Position numbers and translations under genes: made by a program. From Bacillus sp. FSL H8-0547 (GTDB lineage: Bacteria > Bacillota > Bacilli > Bacillales > Bacillaceae), in assembly GCA_038002745.1 (NCBI GenBank), contig JBBODD010000001.1, positions 1,054,001-1,118,000 on the forward strand: a DNA stretch of 64,000 nt. Reading direction: 5' to 3'. Position 1 is the first letter of the stretch, and every line of letters begins with the position of its first letter. Shown here piece after piece: positions 20,501 through 25,287 of the stretch. The notes under the pieces are model-generated. The model made no database searches. It was not told the origin of the DNA and worked only from the letters and a program-made list of their open reading frames with translations.

Positions 20501-23135
20501 TCCATTCCAACAAAATTCGCTCTAATATTGATTCTCTCGCTTCTGTGCTCTCAGAAGTCATAAACTGTTTAACGAGTTTGGCCAGTACCCCTGAATCATC
20601 TGCTGCCATTGCTCTGTGAAGTGAAGTAATATTGCCCATACCCTGTAAATTAGGAAGCAATTTAATTTCTATGGGTATTTTTACAAACTTTGTTTCTTTC
20701 GTATCGTCAGTAATTCGATCTAGTAAAAATTCGCCAACAGTAAAGTTTGTTCCATCCTCTTTTGTATAATGACCAGTCCTTGATTGAATGTTGCCGTTCT
20801 GATCAAGATTATTTTGCTGAATAAAAGATAGAGAAATAGATTTAATGCCTAAACTGGACAAAGTAAAAAGCTCACTGGTCTGGGAAAAGCCATCGCCATT
20901 AATGTCTTTCCAAACTCTCAATTTATTGAATATACTGTCACTTTTATCTATTATCCCGTCTTTGTTATCATCATTTTCAGAAAGAGCCTCAAATCCGTTA
21001 GCAGCTATAGCTCCATTTTTGAGCTTAGTTCCGTCACCAAATAGCTCCAGTCCATTATTAATGATGCCATCTTGATTACGGTCAAACACTAAAAAACCAT
21101 CATCCCTATTAATCCAACCTGTCCTTTCCGCAAATCCATTAACGTCAAGATCAAAATAAACCCCGTTACCAGAACTGATGGTCGTGATTCCGTCACCATT
21201 TAAATCTAATACAAGAGGGTCTCTTCTGATTGGCATAGCATCAGAAGCCATATCAAATAAATCATCAAGATTTAGTATATTTTTAAAGAAAGATTTCAGA
21301 TTATCGCCAAAGTTGTCCTCCCATGAAAAAGTATCTCTCAACCCGTTCCAGAACTGTCCAACTCCAGTAATTGCGTCCCAAAATCCATCTCCCAGATCAC
21401 CCAGTCTGTCACCTATGCTCGAGAATATTCCATGTCCCATCTCGAATACATTTGAAGTAAAACTTGAAAACAAATCTCCAAATCCGACAGTAAAACTGTC
21501 CCACATATCACCCATATCATTGAAAATATTTTTGAAATTTGGGGTAATGGCTGATATCGTCTCTTTTACTTCGTTAACAGTTGATTCAATTACTGACTTA
21601 ATGGTATCAGCAATTCCTTTAGAAACATCAGAAATACCGCCTGTAACACGATTTGCGCCTGCTATAATTTCTTCCACTTTTTCACCAAGCTGTTGCATGA
21701 TGGATTCGGAGAAGCCTTTTCCGTTGATGACATCATTTAAGAGTTCATTGAAATCTCTCATCAACGAGTCCAGACCAAATTCTTCTGCAATCTGAAGTAA
21801 ACCTCCAAGAGTATCAGTAACACCTTCTGAAATGAGACTGCTATTCTTAGATATTATTAAACTTATTTCTGATTTAACATCTCTGAAAAAGTCTTCCAGT
21901 TCAAGTGCGATTGCTTTGGAGTCTCCCTGAATGGATTTGAGTTTGTCTTCTAACTCTTTACTTCTATGATTAATGATGCGGCCTGCCTCAACTCTAATAT
22001 CGTTTACATTTTCATTGATAGCTTCTGTAATGTTTTCAGTGATAATTCCAAGTTCATCAAGTAATTTTTTAGAACTATCTGATACTTTACCTGCTCCGAG
22101 AATAATGTCAATAATTGCCACTTCAGCAAGTTCGTCAGAAACGATATTTGTGACCCCAAGTAAAGCATCCGTAAGATTCTCTACTTCACTCCCTTTGACG
22201 ATTCCGCTTGTTAAATTACCGTTTTCATCAAGGTAACCCCTAAGTGTTTCCATTCCATGAGCTTTAAATTTAAGCTGCTCTTCAAAGTAAGCTTTTGTCG
22301 CAGGATCCATGGTCTTCATAATGTTGTAAAGCGCTGCCATACCTAGAAGCTTTCCAGCATCACCAGTAGATTCCATCTTCTCGACAATCTTTAAAGCTTC
22401 AATAATTGTTTTGGAATTGATAGTAGATCCATCGATATTCCCTTTTAAATAAACCGTATCCCCAAGCTGGATACCGAAATTTCCAATAATATCATCTGAA
22501 TTAACAAAATCCGTTATATCAAAAAGAGAAGGATCGATGCCTTCAGGGAGGGATTGTCCAATTCCTACAGCATTAAAAGATATGCTTTTTCCCCCCGTCA
22601 TATAGGTTAAATACTGATCGATTCCGCCGCCTAGTGAATGCCCCGTGTAGGAAATTCCATTGGTTTGTATTAGTTTAGAAAGTGATTCCTGATTCAAGTC
22701 ATCTACGTTAATGCCATATTCATTACTCACAGTTGCCCTTACGAACTCATATGCCTCTAAAAATTGATTAGGCTTACCAAGGGCTTCACCTTTTAAAGCA
22801 AGCTGTGCATCTGTTATAAAATCTTTTGCCACGAGGGTTTCAACTTTGCTGTCTTCCTGTTCGGTTCCCCTCATGGAAAAAATAATCTTACCTTCACTGT
22901 TTCTAAAAGCTGTACCGCTGAACCCCGTGCCCGAATAATTATTTACATGAGAAAGAATCTCCCATTCTCCTACTTTTGAAAAGTCCCATCCATCGTGATT
23001 TTTATACTGTCCGTCCTGCATCATTTCTTTTACAGTCTTACCTGTATAAGCTGATGAACTGCCCGTTAAATCTTGATAAGATAATTGTGAGAGAAGCATG
23101 TACTGTTCATGATTAATTCCTGTGTTTGCGTCCAT
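5502..23135 (-). CDS. Giant RTX protein (5,877 aa) with lipase-like N-terminus and FrpC-type processing module
   Basis: Predicted secreted calcium-binding protein of about 600 kDa. Order: residues 1-300 are an alpha/beta-hydrolase (class 3 lipase / DUF2974-like) with YTGHSLGGG (nucleophile Ser167) and possible Asp214/215 and His293; 300-635 helical linker; 640-815 FrpC-like module with four DxNxDG loops, beginning at Asp639-Pro640; 820-1040 unrecognised helical domain; 1050-5790 arrays of GGxGxDxLx RTX nonapeptides broken by about 24 haemolysin-related (PF06594-like) modules; last 42 residues (LIQEMASFSS .. ATLLNYWENK) resemble the C-terminal signal region of Gram-negative RTX exoproteins. 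There is no signal peptide and no LPxTG anchor. ATG is preceded by AGGAGGTATCT overlapping the lipoprotein stop. The exporter genes lie directly upstream in the operon. Repeats are far more GC-rich than the flanks. Function (lipase, adhesin, toxin) is open. Confidence 0.9.
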   Translation of the reverse strand: MDANTGINHEQYMLLSQLSYQDLTGSSSAYTGKTVKEMMQDGQYKNHDGWDFSKVGEWEILSHVNNYSGTGFSGTAFRNSEGKIIFSMRGTEQEDSKVETLVAKDFITDAQLALKGEALGKPNQFLEAYEFVRATVSNEYGINVDDLNQESLSKLIQTNGISYTGHSLGGGIDQYLTYMTGGKSISFNAVGIGQSLPEGIDPSLFDITDFVNSDDIIGNFGIQLGDTVYLKGNIDGSTINSKTIIEALKIVEKMESTGDAGKLLGMAALYNIMKTMDPATKAYFEEQLKFKAHGMETLRGYLDENGNLTSGIVKGSEVENLTDALLGVTNIVSDELAEVAIIDIILGAGKVSDSSKKLLDELGIITENITEAINENVNDIRVEAGRIINHRSKELEDKLKSIQGDSKAIALELEDFFRDVKSEISLIISKNSSLISEGVTDTLGGLLQIAEEFGLDSLMRDFNELLNDVINGKGFSESIMQQLGEKVEEIIAGANRVTGGISDVSKGIADTIKSVIESTVNEVKETISAITPNFKNIFNDMGDMWDSFTVGFGDLFSSFTSNVFEMGHGIFSSIGDRLGDLGDGFWDAITGVGQFWNGLRDTFSWEDNFGDNLKSFFKNILNLDDLFDMASDAMPIRRDPLVLDLNGDGITTISSGNGVYFDLDVNGFAERTGWINRDDGFLVFDRNQDGIINNGLELFGDGTKLKNGAIAANGFEALSENDDNKDGIIDKSDSIFNKLRVWKDINGDGFSQTSELFTLSSLGIKSISLSFIQQNNLDQNGNIQSRTGHYTKEDGTNFTVGEFLLDRITDDTKETKFVKIPIEIKLLPNLQGMGNITSLHRAMAADDSGVLAKLVKQFMTSESTEARESILERILLEWTGSNEVLSGSRGSSFEASKLSILEKFLGTEFVGDNGSNNPNETAALLLDQAYSKLFSYLYSALSVQTHLKSLDELLVAKWDSNSGQITFDYREIQELLQSYIDQDVATGKDYLFDFVRLIRSFELYSGFEKPFFDHFKAQGIEFEWIIESAGKLEMRSSDIDDSINGTVLEDTVRGEAGNDSISGNDGNDALDGGYGNDVLRGDNGNDFILGGQGNDSLSGGNGNDVLYGNEGNDTLSGGAGNDVLTGGKGNDRLEGNSGNDTYVFQKGDGVDRIYDNDSSAGNRDVVQIGAMPGEVTLLRRGYNLEILLIGSADRLILEDYFDSTSERIEEIKFADGTVWDYAAVYGQGFELAGSDASEVMYGNGGADVLDGAAGDDRIEGREGNDGISGGTGNDSLYGEDGNDTLSGGDGNDYLSGSNGDDVLTGGFGDDRLEGGNGNDLLHGNEGNDTLSGGAGNDVLSGGAGNDRLEGNSGNDTYIFQKGDGVDRIYDNDSSAGNRDVVQIQALPGEVTLLRRGYNLEILLIGSADRLIIEDYFDHTYERIEEIQFADGTVWDYAAVYGQGFKLIGSDAGEVMYGNGGADVLDGAAGDDRIEGREGNDAISGGTGNDFLYGEDGNDTLSGGDGNDYLSGSNGDDVLTGGFGDDRLEGGNDSDALYGNEGNDTLSGGAGSDVLSGGAGNDRLEGNSGNDTYIFQKGNGVDRIYDYDSNAGNRDIVQIQALPGEVTLLRRGYNLEILLIGSTDRLILEDYFDHTYERIEEIQFADGTVWDYTYVYGLGFEVTGSDASDVIYGNGGADVLAGAAGDDRIEGREGNDAISAGTGNDFLYGEDGRDTLSGGEGNDYLSGSNGDDVLTGGLGDDRLEGGNDNDALYGNEGDDTLSGGAGNDVLSGGAGNDRLEGNSGNDTYIFQKGDGVDRIYDNDSSAGNRDVVQIQALPGEVTLLRRGYNLEILLIGSADRLIIEDYFDHTYERIEEIQFADGTVWDYAAVYGQGFKLIGSDAGEVMYGNGGADVLDGAAGDDRIEGREGNDAISGGTGNDFLYGEDGNDTLSGGDGNDYLSGSNGDDVLTGGFGDDRLEGGNDSDALYGNEGNDTLSGGAGSDVLSGGAGNDRLEGNSGNDTYIFQKGNGVDRIYDYDSNAGNRDIVQIQALPGEVTLLRRGYNLEILLIGSTDRLILEDYFDHTYERIEEIQFADGTVWDYAAVYSQGFELAGNDASEVIYGNGGADVLAGAAGDDRIEGREGNDAISGGTGNDSLYGEDGNDTLSGEDGNDYLSGSNGDDLLSGGNGDDTLIGGAGNDILIGGKGNDRLEGGIGNDVYIFQKGDGVTRISDYDTSSGNKDILKIDALAEEIKLYRNGYNLELGILGGSDRIIIENYFDGSYKKIEEFQFSDGTVWNSQNFGTLPIENINLSNLNKFGTNSADTIRGDSLNETLYGYSGNDVLDGGLGNDLLLGDSGSESYIFALGYGQDTIEDYDYSSGDIDRIQLNLSPQEVRFERQGDNLVIKVIGTNDQLTVNRYFESSRYRVEEVIFKDGSILTYAQISVLPVVVGGTAGSEILKGINGNDQISGEDGDDTLYGYMGDDVLSGGRGNDVLYGAEGADKLDGGAGNDQLYGGNDNDELVGREGNDILYGEEGNDKLDGGEGNDTLVGGNGDDVLDGGTGNDALNGEGGNDTYVFGKGYGQDTIDDYEYSSKEMDRIRLDLTPGEAVFERQGDNLVIKVIGTNDQLTVNRYFESSRYRVEEVIFKDGSILTYAQISVLPVVVGGTAGSEILKGINGNDQISGEDGDDTLYGYMGDDVLSGGRGNDVLYGAEGADKLDGGAGNDQLYGGNDSDELVGREGNDILYGEEGNDKLDGGEGNDTLVGGNGDDVLDGGTGNDALNGEAGNDTYVFGKGYGQDTIDDYEYSSKEMDRIRLDLTPGEAVFERQGDNLVIKVIGTNDQLTVNRYFESSRYRVEEVIFKDGSILTYAQISVLPVVVGGTAGSEILKGINGNDQISGEDGDDTLYGYMGDDVLSGGRGNDVLYGAEGADKLDGGAGNDQLYGGNDSDELVGREGNDILYGEEGNDKLDGGEGNDTLVGGNGDDVLDGGTGNDALNGEAGNDTYVFGKGYGQDTIDDYEYSSKEMDRIRLDLTPGEAVFERQGDNLVIKVIGTNDQLTVNRYFESSRYRVEEVIFKDGSILTYAQISVLPVVVGGTAGSEILKGINGNDQISGEDGDDTLYGYMGDDVLSGGRGNDVLYGAEGADKLDGGAGNDQLYGGNDSDELVGREGNDILYGEEGNDKLDGGEGNDTLVGGNGDDVLDGGTGNDALNGEAGNDTYVFGKGYGQDTIDDYEYSSKEMDRIRLDLTPGEAVFERQGDNLVIKVIGTNDQLTVNRYFESSRYRVEEVIFKDGSILTYAQISVLPVVVGGTAGSEILKGINGNDQISGEDGDDTLYGYMGDDVLSGGRGNDVLYGAEGADKLDGGAGNDQLYGGNDNDELFGREGNDTLNGEEGNDTLSGGIGTDTLFGGLGNDLYLFNEGDGNDVIEDYDLVNSLDKISLGFNFEDILILRRNDNLELISKITNDKLIVKNHFGDNRYRIESIVFADGKTISHEDIYLISQTIYGTDDSEVIKGNGGDDLLYGAHGNDELYGNQGSDSLYGELGADSLYGGDGNDFLSGGMNNDTLYGENNDDKLEGGEGSDRLYGGDGNDHLLGGKGNDILEGQIGNDLLEGEDGSDSLYGGDGTDRLIGGKDNDSLYGQSGNDVLDGGEGSDSLFGEDGDDRLIGGTGNDLLDGGYGSDTYFFSKGLGQDTITDYNNLPYVDTIEFDMGILPGDMVLSRGGTTGNDLIMRFKGTDDQLTVKNYYYDSYYRIEKIKFADGTSWDIATLEKQSFIIQGTAQNDSLYGGGADTIEGLAGNDKLYGYSQDDVLDGGDGLDSLYGGDGNDRLIGGKDNDSLYGQSGNDVLDGGEGSDSMFGEDGDDRLIGGTGNDLLDGGYGNDMYFFSKGFGQDTITDYNGSSFVDSIEFDTGILPGDLLISRGGTNGNDLIMRLKGTDDQLTVKNYYYDSYYRIEKIKFADGTSWDIATLEKQSFIIQGTAQNDSLHGGGADTIEGLAGNDKLYGYSQDDVLDGGDGLDSLYGGDGNDRLIGGKDNDSLYGQSGNDVLDGGEGSDSLFGEDGDDRLIGGTGNDLLDGGYGNDMYFFSKGFGQDTITDYNGSSFVDSIEFDTGILPGDLLISRGGTNGNDLIMRLKGTDDQLTVKNYYYDSYYRIEKIKFADGTSWDIATLEKQSFIIQGTAQNDSLHGGGADTIEGLAGNDKLYGYSQDDVLDGGDGLDSLYGGDGNDRLIGGKDNDSLYGQSGNDVLDGGEGSDSLFGEDGDDRLIGGTGNDLLDGGYGNDMYFFSKGFGQDTITDYNGSSFVDSIEFDTGILPGDLLISRGGTNGNDLIMRLKGTDDQLTVKNYYYDSYYRIEQIKFADGTSWDIATLEKQSFIIQGTAQNDFLYGGGADIIEGLAGNDKLYGYSQGDVLDGGDGLDSLYGGNGNDRLIGGEGSDSLFGEDGDDRLIGGTGNDLLDGGYGSDTYFFSKGFGQDTITDYNGSSFVDSIEFDTGILPGDLLISRGGTNGNDLIMRLKGTDDQLTVKNYYYDSYYRIEQIKFADGTSWDIATLEKQSFIIQGTAQNDFLYGGGSDTIEGLAGNDKLYGYSQDDILDGGDGLDSLYGGDGNDRLIGGKDNDSLYGHSGNDALDGGEGSDSLFGEDGDDRLIGGSGNDLLEGGYGSDTYFFSKGFGQDTITDYNGSSFIDSIEFDTGILPGDLLISRGGSNGNDLIMRFKGTDDQLTVKNYYYDSYYRIEQIKFADGTSWDIATLEKQSFIIQGTAQNDSLYGGGADTIEGLAGNDKLYGYSQDDILDGGDGLDSLYGGDGNDRLIGGKDNDSLYGQSGNDVLDGGEGSDSLFGEDGDDRLIGGSGNDLLEGGYGSDTYFFSKGFGQDTITDYNGSSFVDAIEFDTGILPGDLLITRGGTNANDLIIRLKGTDDQLTVKNYYYDSYYRIEQIKFADGTSWDIATLEKQSFIIQGTAQNDFLYGGGSDTIEGLAGDDKLYGYSQDDVLDGGDGLDSLYGGDGNDRLIGGKDNDSLYGQNGSDVLDGGEGTDYLEGGSGNDSYLLYKGMGKDTIYDYDSTTGNMDAIQIGEGLTQSDIVLSRGGYSSRDLIISIVGTEDSLTVTNHFYDSWNRIEKVVFPDGTAVAINENAAFHTKGTAAGETLYGGGIDHIEGLGGDDKLYGYESADLLDGGDGLDSLYGGDGNDRLIGGKDNDSLYGQNGNDVLDGGEGADYLEGGSGNDSYLLYKGMGKDTIYDYDSTTGNMDAIQIGEGLTQSDIVLSRGGYSGRDLIVSIVGTEDSLTVTNHFYDSWNRIEKVVFPDGTAVAINENAAFHTKGTAAGETLYGGGIDHIEGLGGDDKLYGYESADLLDGGDGLDSLYGGDGNDRLIGGKDNDSLYGQNGNDVLDGGEGADYLEGGSGNDSYLLYKGMGKDTIYDYDSTTGNMDAIQIGEGLTQSDIVLSRGGYSGRDLIVSIVGTEDSLTVTNHFYDSWNRIEKVVFPDGTAVAINENAAFYTKGTAAGETLYGGAIDHIEGLGGDDTLYGYSQDDVLDGGEGRDSLYGGDGNDRLMGGKDNDSLFGQNGNDVLDGGEGTDYLEGGYGNDSYLLYKGMGKDTIYDYDSTTGNLDAIQIGEGLTQSDIVVSRGGYSGRDLIISIVGTEDSLTVTDHFYDSWNRIEKVVFPDGTAVAINENAAFHTKGTAVGETLYGGGIDHIKGLGGDDALYGYSQDDVLDGGDGRDSLYGGDGNDRLMGGKDNDSMYGQNGNDILEGGEGADYLEGGYGNDTYLLNSSTDSDRIYENDSNYGNSDTIKIESSFENVMFQNDGRNLIVKLIDTQDQIIIDSWHSGTSNRVEVFETSAGDVLLESQVSQLIQEMASFSSKNNGLSWENAVQQDSESVKATLLNYWENK
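5505..5630 (-). other. Putative C-terminal type I secretion signal (last 42 residues)
   Basis: VSQLIQEMASFSS..., followed by a polar stretch and an aromatic end (LLNYWENK). This follows the pattern 'xLIQxMAxF(x)~25 LxxxW' common at the ends of RTX calcium-binding exoproteins exported by HlyB/HlyD systems. Confidence 0.6.
5985..8190 (-). repeat. RTX repeat family D: four 543-bp units
   Basis: Units of 181 codons. Each has RTX nonapeptides plus a module beginning YLLYKGMGKDTIYDYDSTTGN and ending near FHTKGTAAGETLYGG. The plus-strand landmark GTAGAGGCTGTCC recurs at 6006, 6549, 7092, 7635 and 8178. The central two units are nearly identical at DNA level, pointing to recent duplication. Confidence 0.85.
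8190..12336 (-). repeat. RTX repeat family C: seven units of 600 bp, one of 546 bp
   Basis: Units of 200 codons containing FFSKGFGQDTITDYNGSSF and KNYYYDSYYRIE. The unit around 9400-9950 lacks exactly 54 bp, i.e. two RTX nonapeptides (KDNDSLYGQSGNDVLDGG), an in-register contraction. Two neighbouring units (about 10330-10930 and 10930-11530) are almost identical. Confidence 0.85.
12970..16010 (-). repeat. RTX repeat family B: 645-bp units, four full copies plus partial flanks
   Basis: Units of 215 codons with YVFGKGYGQDTIDDYEYSS, DRIRLDLTPGEA and NRYFESSRYRVEEVIFKDG. The plus-strand landmark at 13270 recurs every 645 bp to about 15850. The copies differ by only a few bases, making this the most homogeneous part of the gene. 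Confidence 0.85.
16480..19800 (-). repeat. RTX repeat family A: five 645-bp units and one diverged unit
   Basis: Modules beginning FQKGDGVDRIYD recur every 645 bp at about 19690, 19045, 18400, 17755 and 17110, with a diverged sixth near 16520. Units alternate between two variants (DNDSSAGNRDVV and DYDSNAGNRDIV), so a 1,290-bp pair (about 17060-18350 and 18350-19640) was duplicated as a block. Confidence 0.85.
20691..21221 (-). other. FrpC-like self-processing module with Asp639-Pro640
   Basis: The codons for MPIRR-DP-LVLDLNGDGI stand at 21236-21186. A block with DRNQDGIINNGLELFGD, DDNKDGIID and DINGDGFSQTSE follows. FrpC of Neisseria and ApxIVA of Actinobacillus carry a module of this type that, on binding calcium, cleaves the Asp-Pro bond at its own N-terminus. 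The Asp-Pro pair here is at the equivalent place. Activity is inferred. Confidence 0.6.
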
Positions 23136-23144
23136 AGATACCTC

Positions 23145-23918
23145 CTAGTGATTTCCGTTGTAAATACGGAACAAATCTTCTTTTGACTTAATCGATGCGG
23201 TATCACTGTCCCGTAGTAAAATACTGAGAACAATAGTCTTATCTTGCTTATAACGAATCCTGTCGGTATCACCCAATTCAAGGAATTTTCTTGGATTTTT
23301 TTCTATTTCATCCTTAAAATCAGATGAGTACGTTTCTAGTGAAATCCTTGTATTTTTTAGATTATTCTCCTGTAAAAATGATATAAAATCATATAATTCG
23401 GATAGTTTTTTATCTGAATCTGCATCTTTTTCAATATCTACAATTTGAATAAAAGGCACAATCTGGTCATTATATTCTTTCAATGCATATGATAATGTTT
23501 GCTGTCGCTTATCAATGACTTCCTGCCTTAGTAAATTGTCTTTTACAGAAAATAAAAACTGATACCTCACGTCGTTATTGAAGATTGTTTTGATTTTATT
23601 TCGAATAAGTTCATCCGCATCTTTTTCCCACTTGGTTGCCAAGTAGTTTTCTGTAAATTCATTTTCACCCTCAACAGCACTCACACTGAAAATGAGCTCT
23701 TCTTCACCAGTTGGGAACATCTCTGCAGTAACCATAGTGGGTCCACCCAAATACTTTGCTCCCTTGGTAATTTCTTTAATTTCAAAGGATCTTTCATATT
23801 TCGTCTGCAGATGGTTTTTGAAATTTTTTTCATAGTTTTCAAGCACTTTTTCTTCCTCCTTGCTTCCTGTGCATCCACTTAAGATGAATATTCCAATGAG
23901 TAGTAGCACTAATTTCAT
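23145..23918 (-). CDS. Lipoprotein of the RTX secretion operon (257 aa), family not recognised
   Basis: Type II signal peptide with lipobox LSGC (Cys16) after a hydrophobic stretch MKLVLLLIGIFI; the mature protein would be anchored on the outer face of the cytoplasmic membrane. The rest is charged and mixed alpha/beta, with no catalytic motif I can name. It sits between the HlyD gene (41-bp gap) and the RTX gene (9-bp gap); the RTX ribosome binding site overlaps this stop. Gram-negative RTX operons have TolC or an acyltransferase, not such a gene. Its position suggests an extracellular export or folding partner for the RTX protein in a cell with no outer membrane. It could instead be an immunity or surface-retention factor. 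AT-rich like the exporter genes. Confidence 0.8.
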   Translation of the reverse strand: MKLVLLLIGIFILSGCTGSKEEEKVLENYEKNFKNHLQTKYERSFEIKEITKGAKYLGGPTMVTAEMFPTGEEELIFSVSAVEGENEFTENYLATKWEKDADELIRNKIKTIFNNDVRYQFLFSVKDNLLRQEVIDKRQQTLSYALKEYNDQIVPFIQIVDIEKDADSDKKLSELYDFISFLQENNLKNTRISLETYSSDFKDEIEKNPRKFLELGDTDRIRYKQDKTIVLSILLRDSDTASIKSKEDLFRIYNGNH

Positions 23919-23959
23919 CTTGCTGATCAGATTTCACCCCCTTTCCGGTTAAACCGCAC

Positions 23960-25285
23960 CTATCGGACGTTTATACTTTCAACTAAATGTTTTTTTATTG
24001 GATCAATAAAGAAATCTAAAATTCTTCTCTTGCCGGTCTTGACGTCTACACTGGCAGTCATACCTGGCATAATCAGATATTTCTCTCCGTTCTTTTCTAA
24101 CTGATTTTTATCTAGCTTTACCAGAACTTTGAAGTAAGGTTCTTTTTTATTATTTTTAAAAGAATCGGGGCTTATATATAAAACCGTGCCATTAATTTGA
24201 CCGTACTTCTGAAACGGATAAGTATCCATTTTCACAAAAACCTTTTGATTTTTTTCAATAAAGCCGATGTCTTTATTTTGGATTTCTGCTTCAATAATCA
24301 GCTCAGTGCCTTTTGGAATGATGCTCATGATTTTTTCATTAGGAGTGATTACGCTGCCAGACGTTAATTGAGCGAGTTCGCTTATGTATCCGTCTACAGG
24401 AGAGATAATGGTCGCTAATGCTAGTTCCTTGGTGAACTTAACCTCTTCCTGTGTCAATTGCGATATGAGCCTTTCTTTTTCATTCATTTGGGAAAGCAAA
24501 TCTTTTTCATATTCTTCTTTTAGATTTTTAACCGTGTTTTTTGCCTCATCAAGTGCGAGTTCTGCCTCTTTAATCATATACTCCTGTTGAATGACTTGAT
24601 CTTCGCTATTTCGAAGTGCATCTTTTTTAGATTCCCATTCCATCTCTGATATTTCTTCGGCTTCATATTGTTTCTTTTTTTCAGCCTCTTCAATCTTTAA
24701 TTCATCTAGCCTTTCATCTAGTCTATTCTTGATTTCTCTCGCCCTCTCAAGCTGACTTTCCTTTTGGCTAACCGTAATATTTAGTGCCTGAAGCCGAATA
24801 TCTTGCTGCTCTTTATTTGATGTTCTCAATTCACTTAGCAGCCGAATGGTTGGATCATCAAGGACCTTTTTATACTCTTCTTCAACTGAAAAGCTTTTCC
24901 CGTCGAGTTCTTCCTGAAGCAATTTCATTTCCAATCTAGTAACTGTTAGCTGCCGTATAATGTTGGTTTGATCTGCTTTTGCAGAAGTGTTATCCAGTTG
25001 GATTAGAGTCTGTCCTTTTTTGACTTCATCCCCTTCCTTAATAACAAGATCAGTCAGCACTGTTCCAGAATTCAAGGATTTGATTTGTTTAACGTTTCCA
25101 TTTGGAACTACAGTTCCGCGAGCTGTTGTTACGATATCAATTTTTCCAACATATGACCAAGCCACTAAAAAGATCAAGAGAAGGAAAATAAACCAAATAA
25201 AAACTCTCCCCAATGGGGAGGTTGGTTTTTCTTCGATTTCAAGAGCTGGCGGTAAAAATTCGTATTCAATTTTCTTTTTAAACAT
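23960..25285 (-). CDS. HlyD-family membrane fusion protein of type I secretion (441 aa)
   Basis: Periplasmic-adaptor type protein. One N-terminal TM helix (residues 28-48), a lipoyl/barrel half-motif (GTVLTDLVIKEGDEVKKGQTL), a long coiled coil (about 110-290), the second lipoyl half (SPVDGYISELAQLTSGSVI) and a C-terminal beta-barrel ending GMTASVDVKTGKRRILDFFIDPI. The TGKRRxxxFFxxP ending is the signature of HlyD proteins from RTX exporters, not of bacteriocin accessory proteins common in Firmicutes. Its ATG lies two bases after the HlyB-like stop, with AGGAGTG inside the upstream gene, so the two are coupled. In Gram-negatives the coiled coil contacts TolC; no TolC is expected here. Confidence 0.92.
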   Translation of the reverse strand: MFKKKIEYEFLPPALEIEEKPTSPLGRVFIWFIFLLLIFLVAWSYVGKIDIVTTARGTVVPNGNVKQIKSLNSGTVLTDLVIKEGDEVKKGQTLIQLDNTSAKADQTNIIRQLTVTRLEMKLLQEELDGKSFSVEEEYKKVLDDPTIRLLSELRTSNKEQQDIRLQALNITVSQKESQLERAREIKNRLDERLDELKIEEAEKKKQYEAEEISEMEWESKKDALRNSEDQVIQQEYMIKEAELALDEAKNTVKNLKEEYEKDLLSQMNEKERLISQLTQEEVKFTKELALATIISPVDGYISELAQLTSGSVITPNEKIMSIIPKGTELIIEAEIQNKDIGFIEKNQKVFVKMDTYPFQKYGQINGTVLYISPDSFKNNKKEPYFKVLVKLDKNQLEKNGEKYLIMPGMTASVDVKTGKRRILDFFIDPIKKHLVESINVR

Positions 25286-25287
25286 TC

